A DNA stretch of 64,000 nucleotides from Petrolisthes cinctipes (taxonomy: Eukaryota; Arthropoda; Malacostraca; Decapoda; Porcellanidae): assembly GCA_033782935.1 (NCBI GenBank), contig JAWQEG010001402.1, positions 266,001-330,000 of the forward strand, read 5' to 3'. The position numbers were made by a program, and so were the translations under genes. Shown piece by piece: positions 52,871-62,600 of this stretch; position 1 is the first letter of the stretch; every line of letters starts with the position of its first letter. The notes below the pieces were generated by a model. That model was given only the letters and a program-made list of their open reading frames with translations. It was not told where the DNA came from and did no database searches.

Positions 52871-53513
52871 CCCCCTTTCCAATTTTAGATGTGAGTTCTC
52901 CCTTAAGAGGACTCGCATCTTACATGAACACGTGAGAGTGAATCTGCTATCACATTATCTCTCCCCTTTATGTGAGTAATTACTAAGTCATATTCCTGTA
53001 ACAGTAGACACCATCTCATCAATCTTTGATTTGAATTCTTCATTCTATTTACAAATACTAAGGGGTTATGATCCGTAAACACTTCCACTGGCATCACACC
53101 CCCTTTTACATAGATATCAAAGTGATTTAAACACATAATCAATGACAAAGCCTCTTTTTCTATCGTACTATAACTTCTCTGGTAAGGTAATAATTTTTTT
53201 GAAAAATACCCAATGGGATGATCAATTCCCTCTTTCTTTTGCATTAATACTCCTCCTACCCCTTCTCCACTAGCATCAACATACAACTTAAAAGGCTTGT
53301 CGTAACTCGGTGTCACTAGTACAGGAGCATTCATCAAAATGTCTCTAACTTTAAAAAAAGCCTCATCACAGTGTTCACTCCATTCGAACTTCACCTATTT
53401 TGATAGCAATCTGGTTAAAGGCAAGACAACAGTAGAAAAGTTCTTACAAAATCTTCGGTAATATCCACTCATCCCCAGAAACCTTAATAGCTCCTTCTTG
53501 TTTGTTGGAATAG

Positions 53514-53998
53514 TGTTACGGTGTGACATCTTCACTACATCTTCACTACCATACAGGGAAGGATTAGGTCACATCGCCCTTTATGTCTAGTAGAGATAAG
53601 TGTGAACATCTTCACTACTAAATAGAAGATGATTACAATGTGACATATCTTCACTACCCGGATTATGTCACATGGTCATTGTATTTTGGTATAGAAGAGT
53701 GTGTTGACATCTTCACTACTAGGTAGAAGATGTCACTACTTTATTTTGTTATATCCTAGAATGCCTATAAAATGTTATATAGAGTTCTAGGATGCCTATA
53801 AAATGTTATACAGAGTTTAGAAAGACAATGTAAAAGGGAGGGGGTAAGATCAGTGGGGGTGTGAGACCGAGATCCAGGCTTTTGAGAAAAAGATAAAATA
53901 AAGCTTTGAAGCTTTAAAAGTGTTTAAGTTTGCTCTTCCTTTTGTTTGTGATTAATCTGATTGCGTGCTTCAGTCGGCCCGGGACTGGGGACGTAACA
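53514..53998 (+). repeat. 5' LTR of inner element
   Basis: Contains two TATAAAA boxes in a short tandem duplication (53766, 53797), AATAAAG near 53898 and TCTTCACTAC repeats. Confidence 0.95.
53766..53803 (+). promoter_or_regulatory. Duplicated TATA box in inner LTR
   Basis: TATAAAA at 53766-53772 and 53797-53803, each within GATGCCTATAAAATGTTATA-like units. The likely core promoter, duplicated once; the same occurs in LTR 2. Confidence 0.6.
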
Positions 53999-54106
53999 GA
54001 ATTGGGGGCCTGACCGGGATTCTTGAGAAAAGATTGAAAATTTCTTGAGAAGATTTTGAGAGGAGTTGAAGGGATTCTCGATTTGAAGATTTATCGTGAA
54101 AGAGTC

Positions 54107-55231
54107 ATGGATTATGCAAGAAAAGTAGCACAGGAAATCCATAGTGAAGTAATGGAAAAGTGGCACCAGAAAGGTGTACTAACGAAAGGTATGGAGTATG
54201 AGCAGGAAATGAAGCTCCTGCGGGGCCTCCTGAAGAAAGAGAAGGAGGAGACAGCTCAATTGGAGCTTGAGTTAAAAAAGCTGGAGGCCAGAAATAGAGG
54301 CCCAGCTGTGCCAGCTGAAAACAATGCTGAAGAAGAAACTGCTGAAAACAATGCTGAAGAAGAAACTGCTGAAGACAATGCTGAGGAAGAAACTGCTGAA
54401 AACATTGATGAAGAAACTGCTGAAAACAACGCTGAGGAAGAAACCACTGAAAACAATGTGGAAGAAATAAGTGAAGAAGAGTCAGAAGAATACGATATGG
54501 AGGAAGAGTGTGAGGAAGACAGCGATAACAAGGAAGAAAGCTCCTTGGAAGACGACTCCATGGAAAGTGAAGGAGAAAGTAGTGTTGAGGGCGAGGAACA
54601 AGCCGAAGAAATACAAGCAGAGCAGAGCGAATGTAAAATTGAGGGAGAAAGTGATGCTGAGGAGGATGATCCCTTAGAAGAGGAGTTGGAAAAGGAGGAG
54701 AAGGAGGAGGAGAGCAATGAAAAGGAGGAAGAAGGCCACCAGGACAACGGCGAGGAAAAGAAAAAGAACTCTAAGAAACCAGTTCACAAGAAGACAAGAA
54801 AATCAGCTCATCACGTGTCAAGGAGCGCCAACAAAGCCATAGACATAAACGTTGAGCCCGAAATCGAAGAACAGCTAGGCAAACTAAACCACCAGATGGT
54901 TGTGCTTCACCACAAGTTATGGAAAACTGAACCCAAAACAATGAGCAACCCCCAATACAAGGAAACATTCCAGCTCATCAGTAAACTATTGAGGGACGGC
55001 AGCAGGCTCGAGAAGCGCTTGTTGGACGAAAATAGAAATGATGAAGTAGAAGAAAATGATGATGAAGTAGACGAAGAAAATAGAGTAGAAGAAAAAAGTG
55101 ATAAAGTAAAAGAAGAAAATTATGAAGTAGAAGAAGAAAATAAAGTAGAAGAAAATAAAGTTGAAGAAGAAAATAAAGTTGAAGAAGAAAATAAAGTTGA
55201 AGAAGAAAATGAAGTTGAAGAAGAAAATTAA
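54107..55231 (+). CDS. Acidic Gag-like protein of the inner LTR element
   Basis: 374 codons from ATG at 54107 (GTCATGG). Residues about 1-70: coiled coil with MEYEQEMKLLRGLLKKEKEE and LELELKKLEARNRGPA, clearly like the Gag start of the outer element. Then Glu/Asn-rich repeats (AENNAEEET, five or more), an acidic Ser/Asp/Glu region, a basic patch (KKPVHKKTRKSAHH), a helical block (QLGKLNHQMVVLHHKLWKTE, QYKETFQLISKLLRDGSRLE) and EEENKVEEEN repeats to TAA. The frame stays open after the TAA to TGA at 55478-55480 and then matches the 3' end of outer pol. Function unknown. Confidence 0.75.
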   Translation: MDYARKVAQEIHSEVMEKWHQKGVLTKGMEYEQEMKLLRGLLKKEKEETAQLELELKKLEARNRGPAVPAENNAEEETAENNAEEETAEDNAEEETAENIDEETAENNAEEETTENNVEEISEEESEEYDMEEECEEDSDNKEESSLEDDSMESEGESSVEGEEQAEEIQAEQSECKIEGESDAEEDDPLEEELEKEEKEEESNEKEEEGHQDNGEEKKKNSKKPVHKKTRKSAHHVSRSANKAIDINVEPEIEEQLGKLNHQMVVLHHKLWKTEPKTMSNPQYKETFQLISKLLRDGSRLEKRLLDENRNDEVEENDDEVDEENRVEEKSDKVKEENYEVEEENKVEENKVEEENKVEEENKVEEENEVEEEN

Positions 55232-55467
55232 GTTGAAGAAGGAAATGAAGTTGAAGAAGAAAACGATGAAGTCGAAGAAGGAAACGATGAAGTCGAAGGA
55301 GAAAGTGATGATGATAGAGGTGATGACGATTATGAAGATGAAGATAATGACGAATTCTGGGAGAAAGAAATAGCAGAGAAAATTATAATTTATCCACCAT
55401 GTGTTATAACAATGTACGATGAGAGTCCTCCTAAGGGAGAACTCACATCTAAAAATTGGAAAGGGGG

Positions 55468-55952
55468 TGTTACGGTGTGACATCTTCACTACATCTTCAC
55501 TACCATACAGGGAAGGATTAGGTCACATCGCCCTTTATGTCTAGTAGAGATAAGTGTGAACATCTTCACTACTAAATAGAAGATGATTACAATGTGACAT
55601 ATCTTCACTACCCGGATTATGTCACATGGTCATTGTATTTTGGTATAGAAGAGTGTGTTGACATCTTCACTACTAGGTAGAAGATGTCACTACTTTATTT
55701 TGTTATATCCTAGAATGCCTATAAAATGTTATATAGAGTTCTAGGATGCCTATAAAATGTTATACAGAGTTTAGAAAGACAATGTAAAAGGGAGGGGGTA
55801 AGATCAGTGGGGGTGTGAGACCGAGATCCAGGCTTTTGAGAAAAAGATAAAATAAAGCTTTGAAGCTTTAAAAGTGTTTAAGTTTGCTCTTCCTTTTGTT
55901 TGTGATTAATCTGATTGCGTGCTTCAGTCGGCCCGGGACTGGGGACGTAACA
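55468..55952 (+). repeat. 3' LTR of inner element
   Basis: 485 bp, no difference from LTR 1 seen by eye. Confidence 0.95.
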
Positions 55953-58900
55953 ATAGGTACGTCCATAATGGCTCTGACCTTGGCATTCAGTGGTCTCACT
56001 TCTCCTTGTCCAACTTTAAATCCCAAATATTCTACAGAAGCCTTTACAAAATCACTCTTTATTAGATTTACCGTGAGGTTAGCCTCGTTCAATTTCTTAA
56101 ACACTTCTTCCAACAACTTTAGATGTTCTTCCCAGTTCTGAGAGTATAATACAATATCATCAATATATACAGTACAACATTTTACTCCCATTAACACTTC
56201 ATTAACTAATCTTTGAAAGGAGCTGGGACTATTCTTCATACCGAAGGGCATGACTTTATACTGATATAGTCCATCCATAGTTACAAAAGCCGACAATTCC
56301 TTAGCTCTTTCAGTCATCCCCACTTGCCAAAAACCCTTGAGTAGATCCATTTTTGTCACAAACTTAGCATTCCCTAGTCGGTCAATACAATCCTCAATCC
56401 TGGGAATGGGATATGAATCACTCTTAGTCACAGCATTAATTTTTCTAAAATCAGTACAGAACCTGTACTTTCCCCCCGGTTTAGGTACCAACACACAGGG
56501 TGAACTCCAGGGACTATTACTTGCTTCTATTAAACCATTCTTTAACATATACTCTATCTCTTTCCTCATAATTTCCCTTTTTTCTGGATTTACTCTATAT
56601 GGGTGTTGTTTAATTGGTCTTACATCTCCGACCTCCACGTCATGTACTATTACATGTGTTCTCCTGGGAGCATCGGGAAACAGGGATTTATACTTATTTA
56701 TGATCCTCTTCACTCCTTCTTTTTCATCTTTAGCCAAATGTTTCAGCTTTTCATCTAACTATTTCAACACTGTCGAGTTTTCCAAACTTTGTCCTTCACA
56801 TTTAACCAAATCCTCATCATTCGTTATATTTTCCTTCTCTACCTTCACAAGATTTGCGCAGTTCACGTTATCGTTTATGCGCCCAACATTCTCTCTATCT
56901 TGATATGGTTTCAACATGTTGATATGACACAACTGTGTCCCTTTTCGTCTTCCCGGAGTCTTCACTAGATAGTTTACATCACTAATTTTCTTCTCCACAA
57001 CCCAAGGCCCACAATATTTTGCATTCATAGGATTTCCTTGTAATGGGAATAACACTAATACTTTGTCGCCAGGTAAGAAATTTCTCTCTCGTGCATTTCT
57101 GTCGTACCACTTCTTCATATCAATTTGAGATGCCCTTAGATTCTCACAAGCAATTTCCTTTGCCCTCAGCAATTTTTCTTTTAATTTCGTCACGTAACTC
57201 AACAAATTTGGTGCATCTACCTTTCCCAGCCAATTCTCCTTTAACATCCTCAATGGTCCTCTGACTTCATGCCCATATACAAGCTCAAAAGGACTGAAGC
57301 CAGTTGACTCCTGCACCGCATCTCTCAAAGCAAATAATGCCAATGGCACTGCTTCATCCCAATCTTTTTCTATCTCCATACAATATGTCCTCAGCGTGGT
57401 CTTCAATGTCTGGTGAAACCTCTCTACACATCCTTGGGATTGTGGATGGTAGGCACTCGACAACTGATGCTAGATTTTCAATTCATTTAATACTTGGCCA
57501 AACATCTTTGAAGTGAAATTACTTCCCCGATCTGTCTGTATCACTCGTGGGAGTCCAACCCAAGAGAAAAACTTCACCAACTCTCTAACAATGACCTTGG
57601 CATGAATACTCCTTAATGGTATCGCTTCTGGAAATCGAGTAGACATGCACATCACGGTTAACAAGTATTGATTACCTCTCCGAGAACGAGGCAGAGGACC
57701 TACTATATCAATACATATCTTGCTGAATGGTTCATTTACTATAGGAATAGGACATAATGGTGCCTTTGCAATGGTTTGGTTTGGCTTACCCACAACCTGA
57801 CACACATGACAAGTCCTACAATATTCCGTTACACTTTTCTTCACTCCGGGCCAGTAGAAATGGGTTGTTATTCTTTTTAAGGTTTTTTTTACGCCCAAAT
57901 GACCCGACCAATTTCCTTCGTGAGCCAGCTCCAAAACCTTCCTCCTGTACTTCTTCGGGATAACGATCTGTGTTTTCATCATCCAATGATCATCTACTGG
58001 GCAATCAGCTGGCCTCCACCTTCTCATTAAAACTCCCCCTTCAACATAATATCCCAGATCATCATCACTAACAACTTCTCCTCTCTCCGCCTCATTCCAT
58101 AAAGACCTTAAATCTTCATCCTCCTTCTATGCACTAACCAAACCTTCTTTCCCCACCACAAAATCAGACAACACTTCCGCCTCGCAGTCAGCACTACTCA
58201 TCTTCATAGGCCCCCCATCACTGCCAGATTCCCCTTCCTCAAATAATGAATTTAGACCCATCTCAGATTCTTCAATTTTCTCCTTCCTCTTAGCTTCAGC
58301 CCTCGTCACAACACATGCTGGATAAATTACAAGTTTCTCCTCTTTTCCTTTGTCCTCACAAATCTCAGGTTCCAAAATCTTATCATCCTTTTCACTAATA
58401 GGGTTCTCTACAAGCTCAGGATTGGGTACAACCATATTTCCAGCCAAGTCATTCCCCAATAACATGTCCACACCAGAAACAGGTAACTTGTCACTTACCC
58501 CAACCTTTACTTTCCCTTTTACAAATCCGCTCTTTATCCACACATAATGAACTGGAATTATAACACTCGATGTACCAATACCCATAACATCAACCTCCTC
58601 TCCTGTAAACGTGTTGTCACCCCACTCGACAGTATCTCTAAGCACAAGACTTAAATTAGCACCAGTGTCCCTTAATATTTCTATTTTTCTCTCTTCCCCT
58701 CCATCCACTTTTATATGCCCTTCAGTAATAAAAGGTTTAAACTCAACAGCAGGCAAAACTTTCTTAAAACAGTTAATACTTGGACGCTTCTTTAAACTCT
58801 CACACCTTGACACCGTTAGTCCTGCCTCTTTGGAACCTTTGAGCAGGTAACACTGATTCTTCCTGTGACCCAGCTTACCACAGTGTTGACATCTGGGTGA

Positions 58901-59925
58901 CATTTGTTGGCTATCACAGTACATACTCAAGTGTCCAACTTCACCACATGTATAGCATTTTATCCTTGGGTTTCTCTGTCTTGGAGCATCATTGACATTG
59001 TTACCTTTAAAAGGGGATGAATATATTTCCTGGTTCCGAACATGATTACCTGTAGACTTCGTATACTCATTTGTATACTTAGAACGACCATAGCCCTAGG
59101 CATGACTCGCACCTCCCCCATAGTGATTTGTGCTCCTATTTCCATTTCTAAAACCACTTGGATTGCCATTCCAACCTTGGAGATCGGGTCTCATCTTAGA
59201 CCCTGCACTATCCTTGGAGGATCCATGAACCGTCTTTAATTGATCTGCTTTCCTTCCTGCTTCTAATATATCCTTGATGTCGAGCCGTACAATCTCATAT
59301 CTTGTCTCAGGCTTCAAGTTGTTCATAAATTGTTCCATCATTACCATCTGGTCTACTTCCTCTATTTTCCTTACACTTTCGGCCTTCTTCCATTTTCCAT
59401 ATTTGAGAATACATTCTCTGGCCATTTCCAAATACGTCTGATTTGGCAGCATCTAAATATCTCGGAAGCGTCTTCTGTACACTTCAGGATCCAATATGGC
59501 AGTTTGTAATACTGCTTCCTTTATAACCCAATATTCCCGACACTCTTCCACACTCAGACTAGCATAAGCTTCTCTTGCTTTTCCTCTCAGCTTTGTCTGT
59601 ACGAGTAAGGCCCATTCTTCTTCTGGCCACTCTCTTAGTGTCGCTATCTTTTCAAATTGAATGAAGAAATTTTCTGCTTCTTCATCTGTGAACTCTGGCA
59701 TCAGGTTCACCTTATTTTCGGCTGGGCCTCGACCTCTAGCTTCCAGCCTTTTAAGTTCAATTTCTGCTTGAACTTTCTCTTTAATTTCTTTCTGCAAAGC
59801 AATTTGCATTTTCAAGAGCTCCACATTTTGCTCTTGCTCCATTTTTTTTTGAAATGGAAATCAAACTTTTTCTCTATTTTCCTATTTTTCCTGAGGAAAA
59901 TTATCCCGGTCAGGCCCCCAAAATC

Positions 59926-60248
59926 TGTTACGTCCTCAGTCCCGGGTCGGCTGAGGCACGAAATCAGGCTAATTGTTCCAAGAGGGGTAAAGCAGACTCA
60001 AGCTTTAAAGTTTTAAAGCTTTAATTAATTTGATCTTTGATCTCTGGGTCCTTCTTTCCACAATATATTCCTAAACTATATACCATAATATAGGGGTAAC
60101 CTGGAACTACCCTAGGAATATAACAACATACAATATTCACATCTTCACATAATAGTGAAGATGTTTACACTACTAAAACATAATGACGATGTGACATAAG
60201 CTTACGCTTTCCCCTGTATGGGTAGTGAAGATATGTCACACCGTAACA
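59926..60248 (-). repeat. 5' LTR of Gypsy-type element
   Basis: Same length as the 3' LTR with two differences (TTTAAAG vs TTTATAG; AGGGG vs AGAGG), so the insertion is young. Confidence 0.95.
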
Positions 60249-60680
60249 CTATACGTACATTCTATTTTCATATTATCACATATATATATACATACCTACT
60301 ATACGTACACTCTATTTATTAATTTGTGCTTCTATTATGTGTTTCGTAATCATCTACATATGAATAACATACATACATAACCCATCATATCACACATAAT
60401 ACTTATACATATCTATACGTACACTCTATTTATTAATTTGTGTTTTTATGTGTTTCGTAATCATCCACATATGAATAGCTTAATCAAACCATTTGCTGTC
60501 TAATAATGTTTTCACGTTGATATATTTATGTTATTGTTTTGAGGAGTGAGTCAGTAGCTGCTTGTAGTATATTTTACAAGATGCTGCTCAACCTGTTTAT
60601 TGTATATTAAAGTTTCCCAGCCAATCAACCGTGGGAAACTATCAAATTTGTACACTCGAGCTCGTAAATTTGCGACCAAG
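60249..60680. other. AT-rich intergenic, no gene
   Basis: Two imperfect tandem copies of CACTCTATTTATTAATTTGT and ACATATGAATA (60308-60490). 60645-60680 is the end of a repeat also at 43195-43230 (TACGAGCTCG). Confidence 0.5.
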
Positions 60681-60816
60681 TACAGTCGGCCTCCGGAATT
60701 CGTCGAACTCAGCACTGAGTAGGATAATGAAGTTGGTTATAAGGGGTCTTTATTCTGCACATACTGTAATGATTGTTCTGCTGACTGATTCAAATATTAG
60801 CCAATTACCATTACTA

Positions 60817-61380
60817 ATTCCCTATATTATGGTTTGCCAGACTATTGGTTAAGAAAATTGCAAAACGTAATGAACAGAGCAGCAAGATTAATTAAAGGTC
60901 TTCCATCTCGTGAGAGGATAACCCCAGCACTCATTGACTTACATTGGTTACCAATAAAGGCGAGGATTGTGTACAAGATATGTCTTCTAACATTCCGAGC
61001 ATTAAAATTTGGAAAACCGGAGTACTTGATGAATCTTTTAAGAGGTTTTCAAGTAAATACCTCAATGGAACTCAGGCATAGTGATGAGCAATACAGGTTA
61101 AATGAGCCAAGGAGTATTCTGACAATGGGTTTCAGAGCGTTTGAAAGGTGTGCACCAAGGCTCTTTAATGGATTGCCATTAGATGTCCGAAACAGTGAAA
61201 ATTGCACGATTTTTAAGAAAAGACTGAAAACACATCTGTTCGCTGAATGCTACGACACGGATGATATGAGTATTACAAGTGATTATAGTGTTTAGTAATA
61301 TTGAGAGAGGCCCTGTGGAGCACCATCTGCTGGTGGAGCGGGGCATAGAATATCCAACAACAAGTAACAAGTAACAAGTA
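60817..61380 (+). mobile_element. CR1/L2-like LINE 3' end
   Basis: Open frame 60834-61292: LQNVMNRAARLIKGLPSRER, ITPALIDLHWLPIKARI, YKICLLTFRALKFGKPEYL, GFRAFERCAPRLFNGLP, FKKRLKTHLF. The C-terminus of a LINE pol, ending in a GTAACAAGTAACAAGTAA tail. 5' truncated. Confidence 0.85.
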
Positions 61381-61428
61381 AAAACGTTTGACGTTAGGAA
61401 ATTGATGTACGAACTTTCTAGTTGATAC

Positions 61429-62012
61429 TGAGACAGTAAGGAAGCTCCTTATGCATCTACCCGGGTGAACAGACTCTAGAATACACGGTACAGTTTATTT
61501 GGTAACATACAAAGGTGCAGTACATATGGTATGGGGGAAGGCCAGCCTGCCAATGTTGCGCCGTGGAGAGTCGGTAGTTACAGTGTCACTTGTGTAGTAG
61601 TGTAGGGTAGGGGAACAGCGTGTGGACGTAGTGCGAACACGTGGACTTCAGGTGTGTGACGATGGCAGGTACAGTTGGTCCTTCCTCCTTAGTAGCTCCC
61701 TGGAATCTCTCTCTCACAAGCGCCACTCCGATCTTTTGTATCCTTTCTCTAGGTTCCCGTATGTAGCATCAATCACGTGATCACGCCATCCCCTGACCTG
61801 CTGCACCCACCTTAGTTCATACCTGGAGGAGGCGTAAGGCTGGCGGCTGGGGTTCCCAAGGGTATGCAAAGCTGCACCAGGGGACGGGATTAATCAAACC
61901 GCCAGATTGTGGCTTGTCTGGGACGGAGAGATCACAAAGAAACAGGGAGCGGCGTACCAGCACATGGAATATATATATAGAAATACAGAGTGGTGCGTAT
62001 GCCACCACTACA
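61429..62012. repeat. Solo LTR, 584 bp
   Basis: Begins TGAGACAG and ends CACTACA (TG...CA), flanked by ATAC (61425-61428, 62013-62016). It interrupts the MITE exactly, with no internal region. Family unknown. Confidence 0.8.
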
Positions 62013-62064
62013 ATACGAACCCTTGATGTCGCAGTGGCGTATACGATTCCTGAAGCCGACTGTA

Positions 62065-62600
62065 CCTAGATGTTTATGTTACCTGCAGCTCAAATGACGG
62101 TGGGCGGTATATCTCATCATAACATTCCTGTACCACCGGTTCACCTATGTGCAATGTCTTTCTTGCATTTTGGGTGAGGCGTATGAGTTGGGAATGTTTG
62201 GGGCACTGGGTTGTCCTGGTTCAGAGGAAATGCTGTTTCGAAGGCAGACGAGTCCACCTTTTTGGTGGACCAACGGCATCCCCGAGAGGACGTTTAGAGT
62301 TGAAGCCATAGTTGCAAGTCCGATCTTCCTCCAACTCTCTCCTCTCCCTTCCATACGGGGCTTGGCGTATGCTTCTCTTCCTCTTTCTATTTTTTCTTCA
62401 TCATTTTCCCGCCAATCCTATGTTGTCTGGGCAGGGCTATGGGTCTAGTTGGTGGTGGCGGCTTCTTTACCATCGTTACTGCCCCTCTAGTATTATTTGA
62501 TTCTGTGTTATGCATCCAAAGATCTAGTTTTATGGGTTTTCTCTATCTGCTATTTTTTGTTTGCCTGAAACTTAGGTTTCCGGATGAGGAGTTGATCCCG
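62065..62600. other. 5' leader region of the jockey-like LINE or unique sequence
   Basis: GC-richer sequence with TCTTCC runs and no supported exon. It probably belongs to the LINE 5' UTR, but the boundary cannot be set. Confidence 0.4.

Larger units (their letters stand above)
53514..55952 (+). mobile_element. Non-autonomous LTR retrotransposon nested antiparallel in the Gypsy-type element
   Basis: 2439 bp with two identical-looking 485-bp LTRs, target duplication ATAG (53510-53513, 55953-55956), the GGGGGCCTGACCGGGAT leader after LTR 1, and polypurine tract AAATTGGAAAGGGGG before LTR 2. LTR ends (TGTTACGGTGTGACAT, GGGGACGTAACA) match those of the outer element, so it belongs to a related family. 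No pol; it presumably moves in trans (inference). Confidence 0.93.
52903..59842 (-). pseudogene. gag-pol frame of Gypsy-type element: one frame, six TAG codons
   Basis: From ATG at 59842 a single frame runs through gag (KLEAR-type coiled coil, TYLEMARECILKYGKW), CCHC (CYTCGEVGH, CQHCGKLGH), protease (DTGANLSLVL), integrase (HEGNWSGHLG, CRTCHVC, IDIVGPLPRS, IQTDRGSNF, AYHPQSQGCVERFHQTLK, GPWVVEKK), RT (PWSSPCVLVPKPGGKYRFCT, YIDDIVLYS) and RNase H (YVDASGEG, FTDHNPL, ADSLSR) to TAA at 52903. In-frame TAG lies at 59453, 59096, 58127, 57470, 56759 and 53395 (low coordinate, approximate for the last). No frameshift and no other stop was found. The inner element splits RT between 53510 and 55956. 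Confidence 0.88.
52548..60248 (-). mobile_element. Gypsy-type LTR retrotransposon with Gmr1-like gene order, interrupted
   Basis: Two 323-bp LTRs differ at two positions. Without the inner element it is about 5.26 kb. Internal order on the minus strand: leader with GGGGGCCTGACCGGGAT, gag, two CCHC knuckles, protease, integrase, reverse transcriptase, RNase H, polypurine tract AAATTGGAAAGGGGG. Integrase before RT is unusual for Ty3/Gypsy and known from the Gmr1 group. Flanking 4 bp are TTAT and CTAT, so the target duplication is uncertain. Confidence 0.92.
60681..62064. repeat. TGTACA..GGCC MITE broken by two insertions
   Basis: Termini TACAGTCGGCCTCCGGAATT and the complement of TACAGTCGGCTTCAGGAATC. 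Compared with the intact 24429-24622 copy, extra sequence at about 60817-61380 is a LINE 3' end and at 61429-62012 a solo LTR. Confidence 0.85.

Noticed and set aside
54256..54747. Ser-rich minus-strand ORF of 163 codons
   Set aside because: Antisense shadow of the Glu-rich inner-element ORF (GAA/GAG read as TTC/CTC).
54986..55489. Phe/Ile-rich minus-strand ORF
   Set aside because: Antisense shadow of the EEENKVEEEN repeats.
56337..56903. 188-codon plus-strand ORF
   Set aside because: Shadow of the minus-strand RT/integrase frame.
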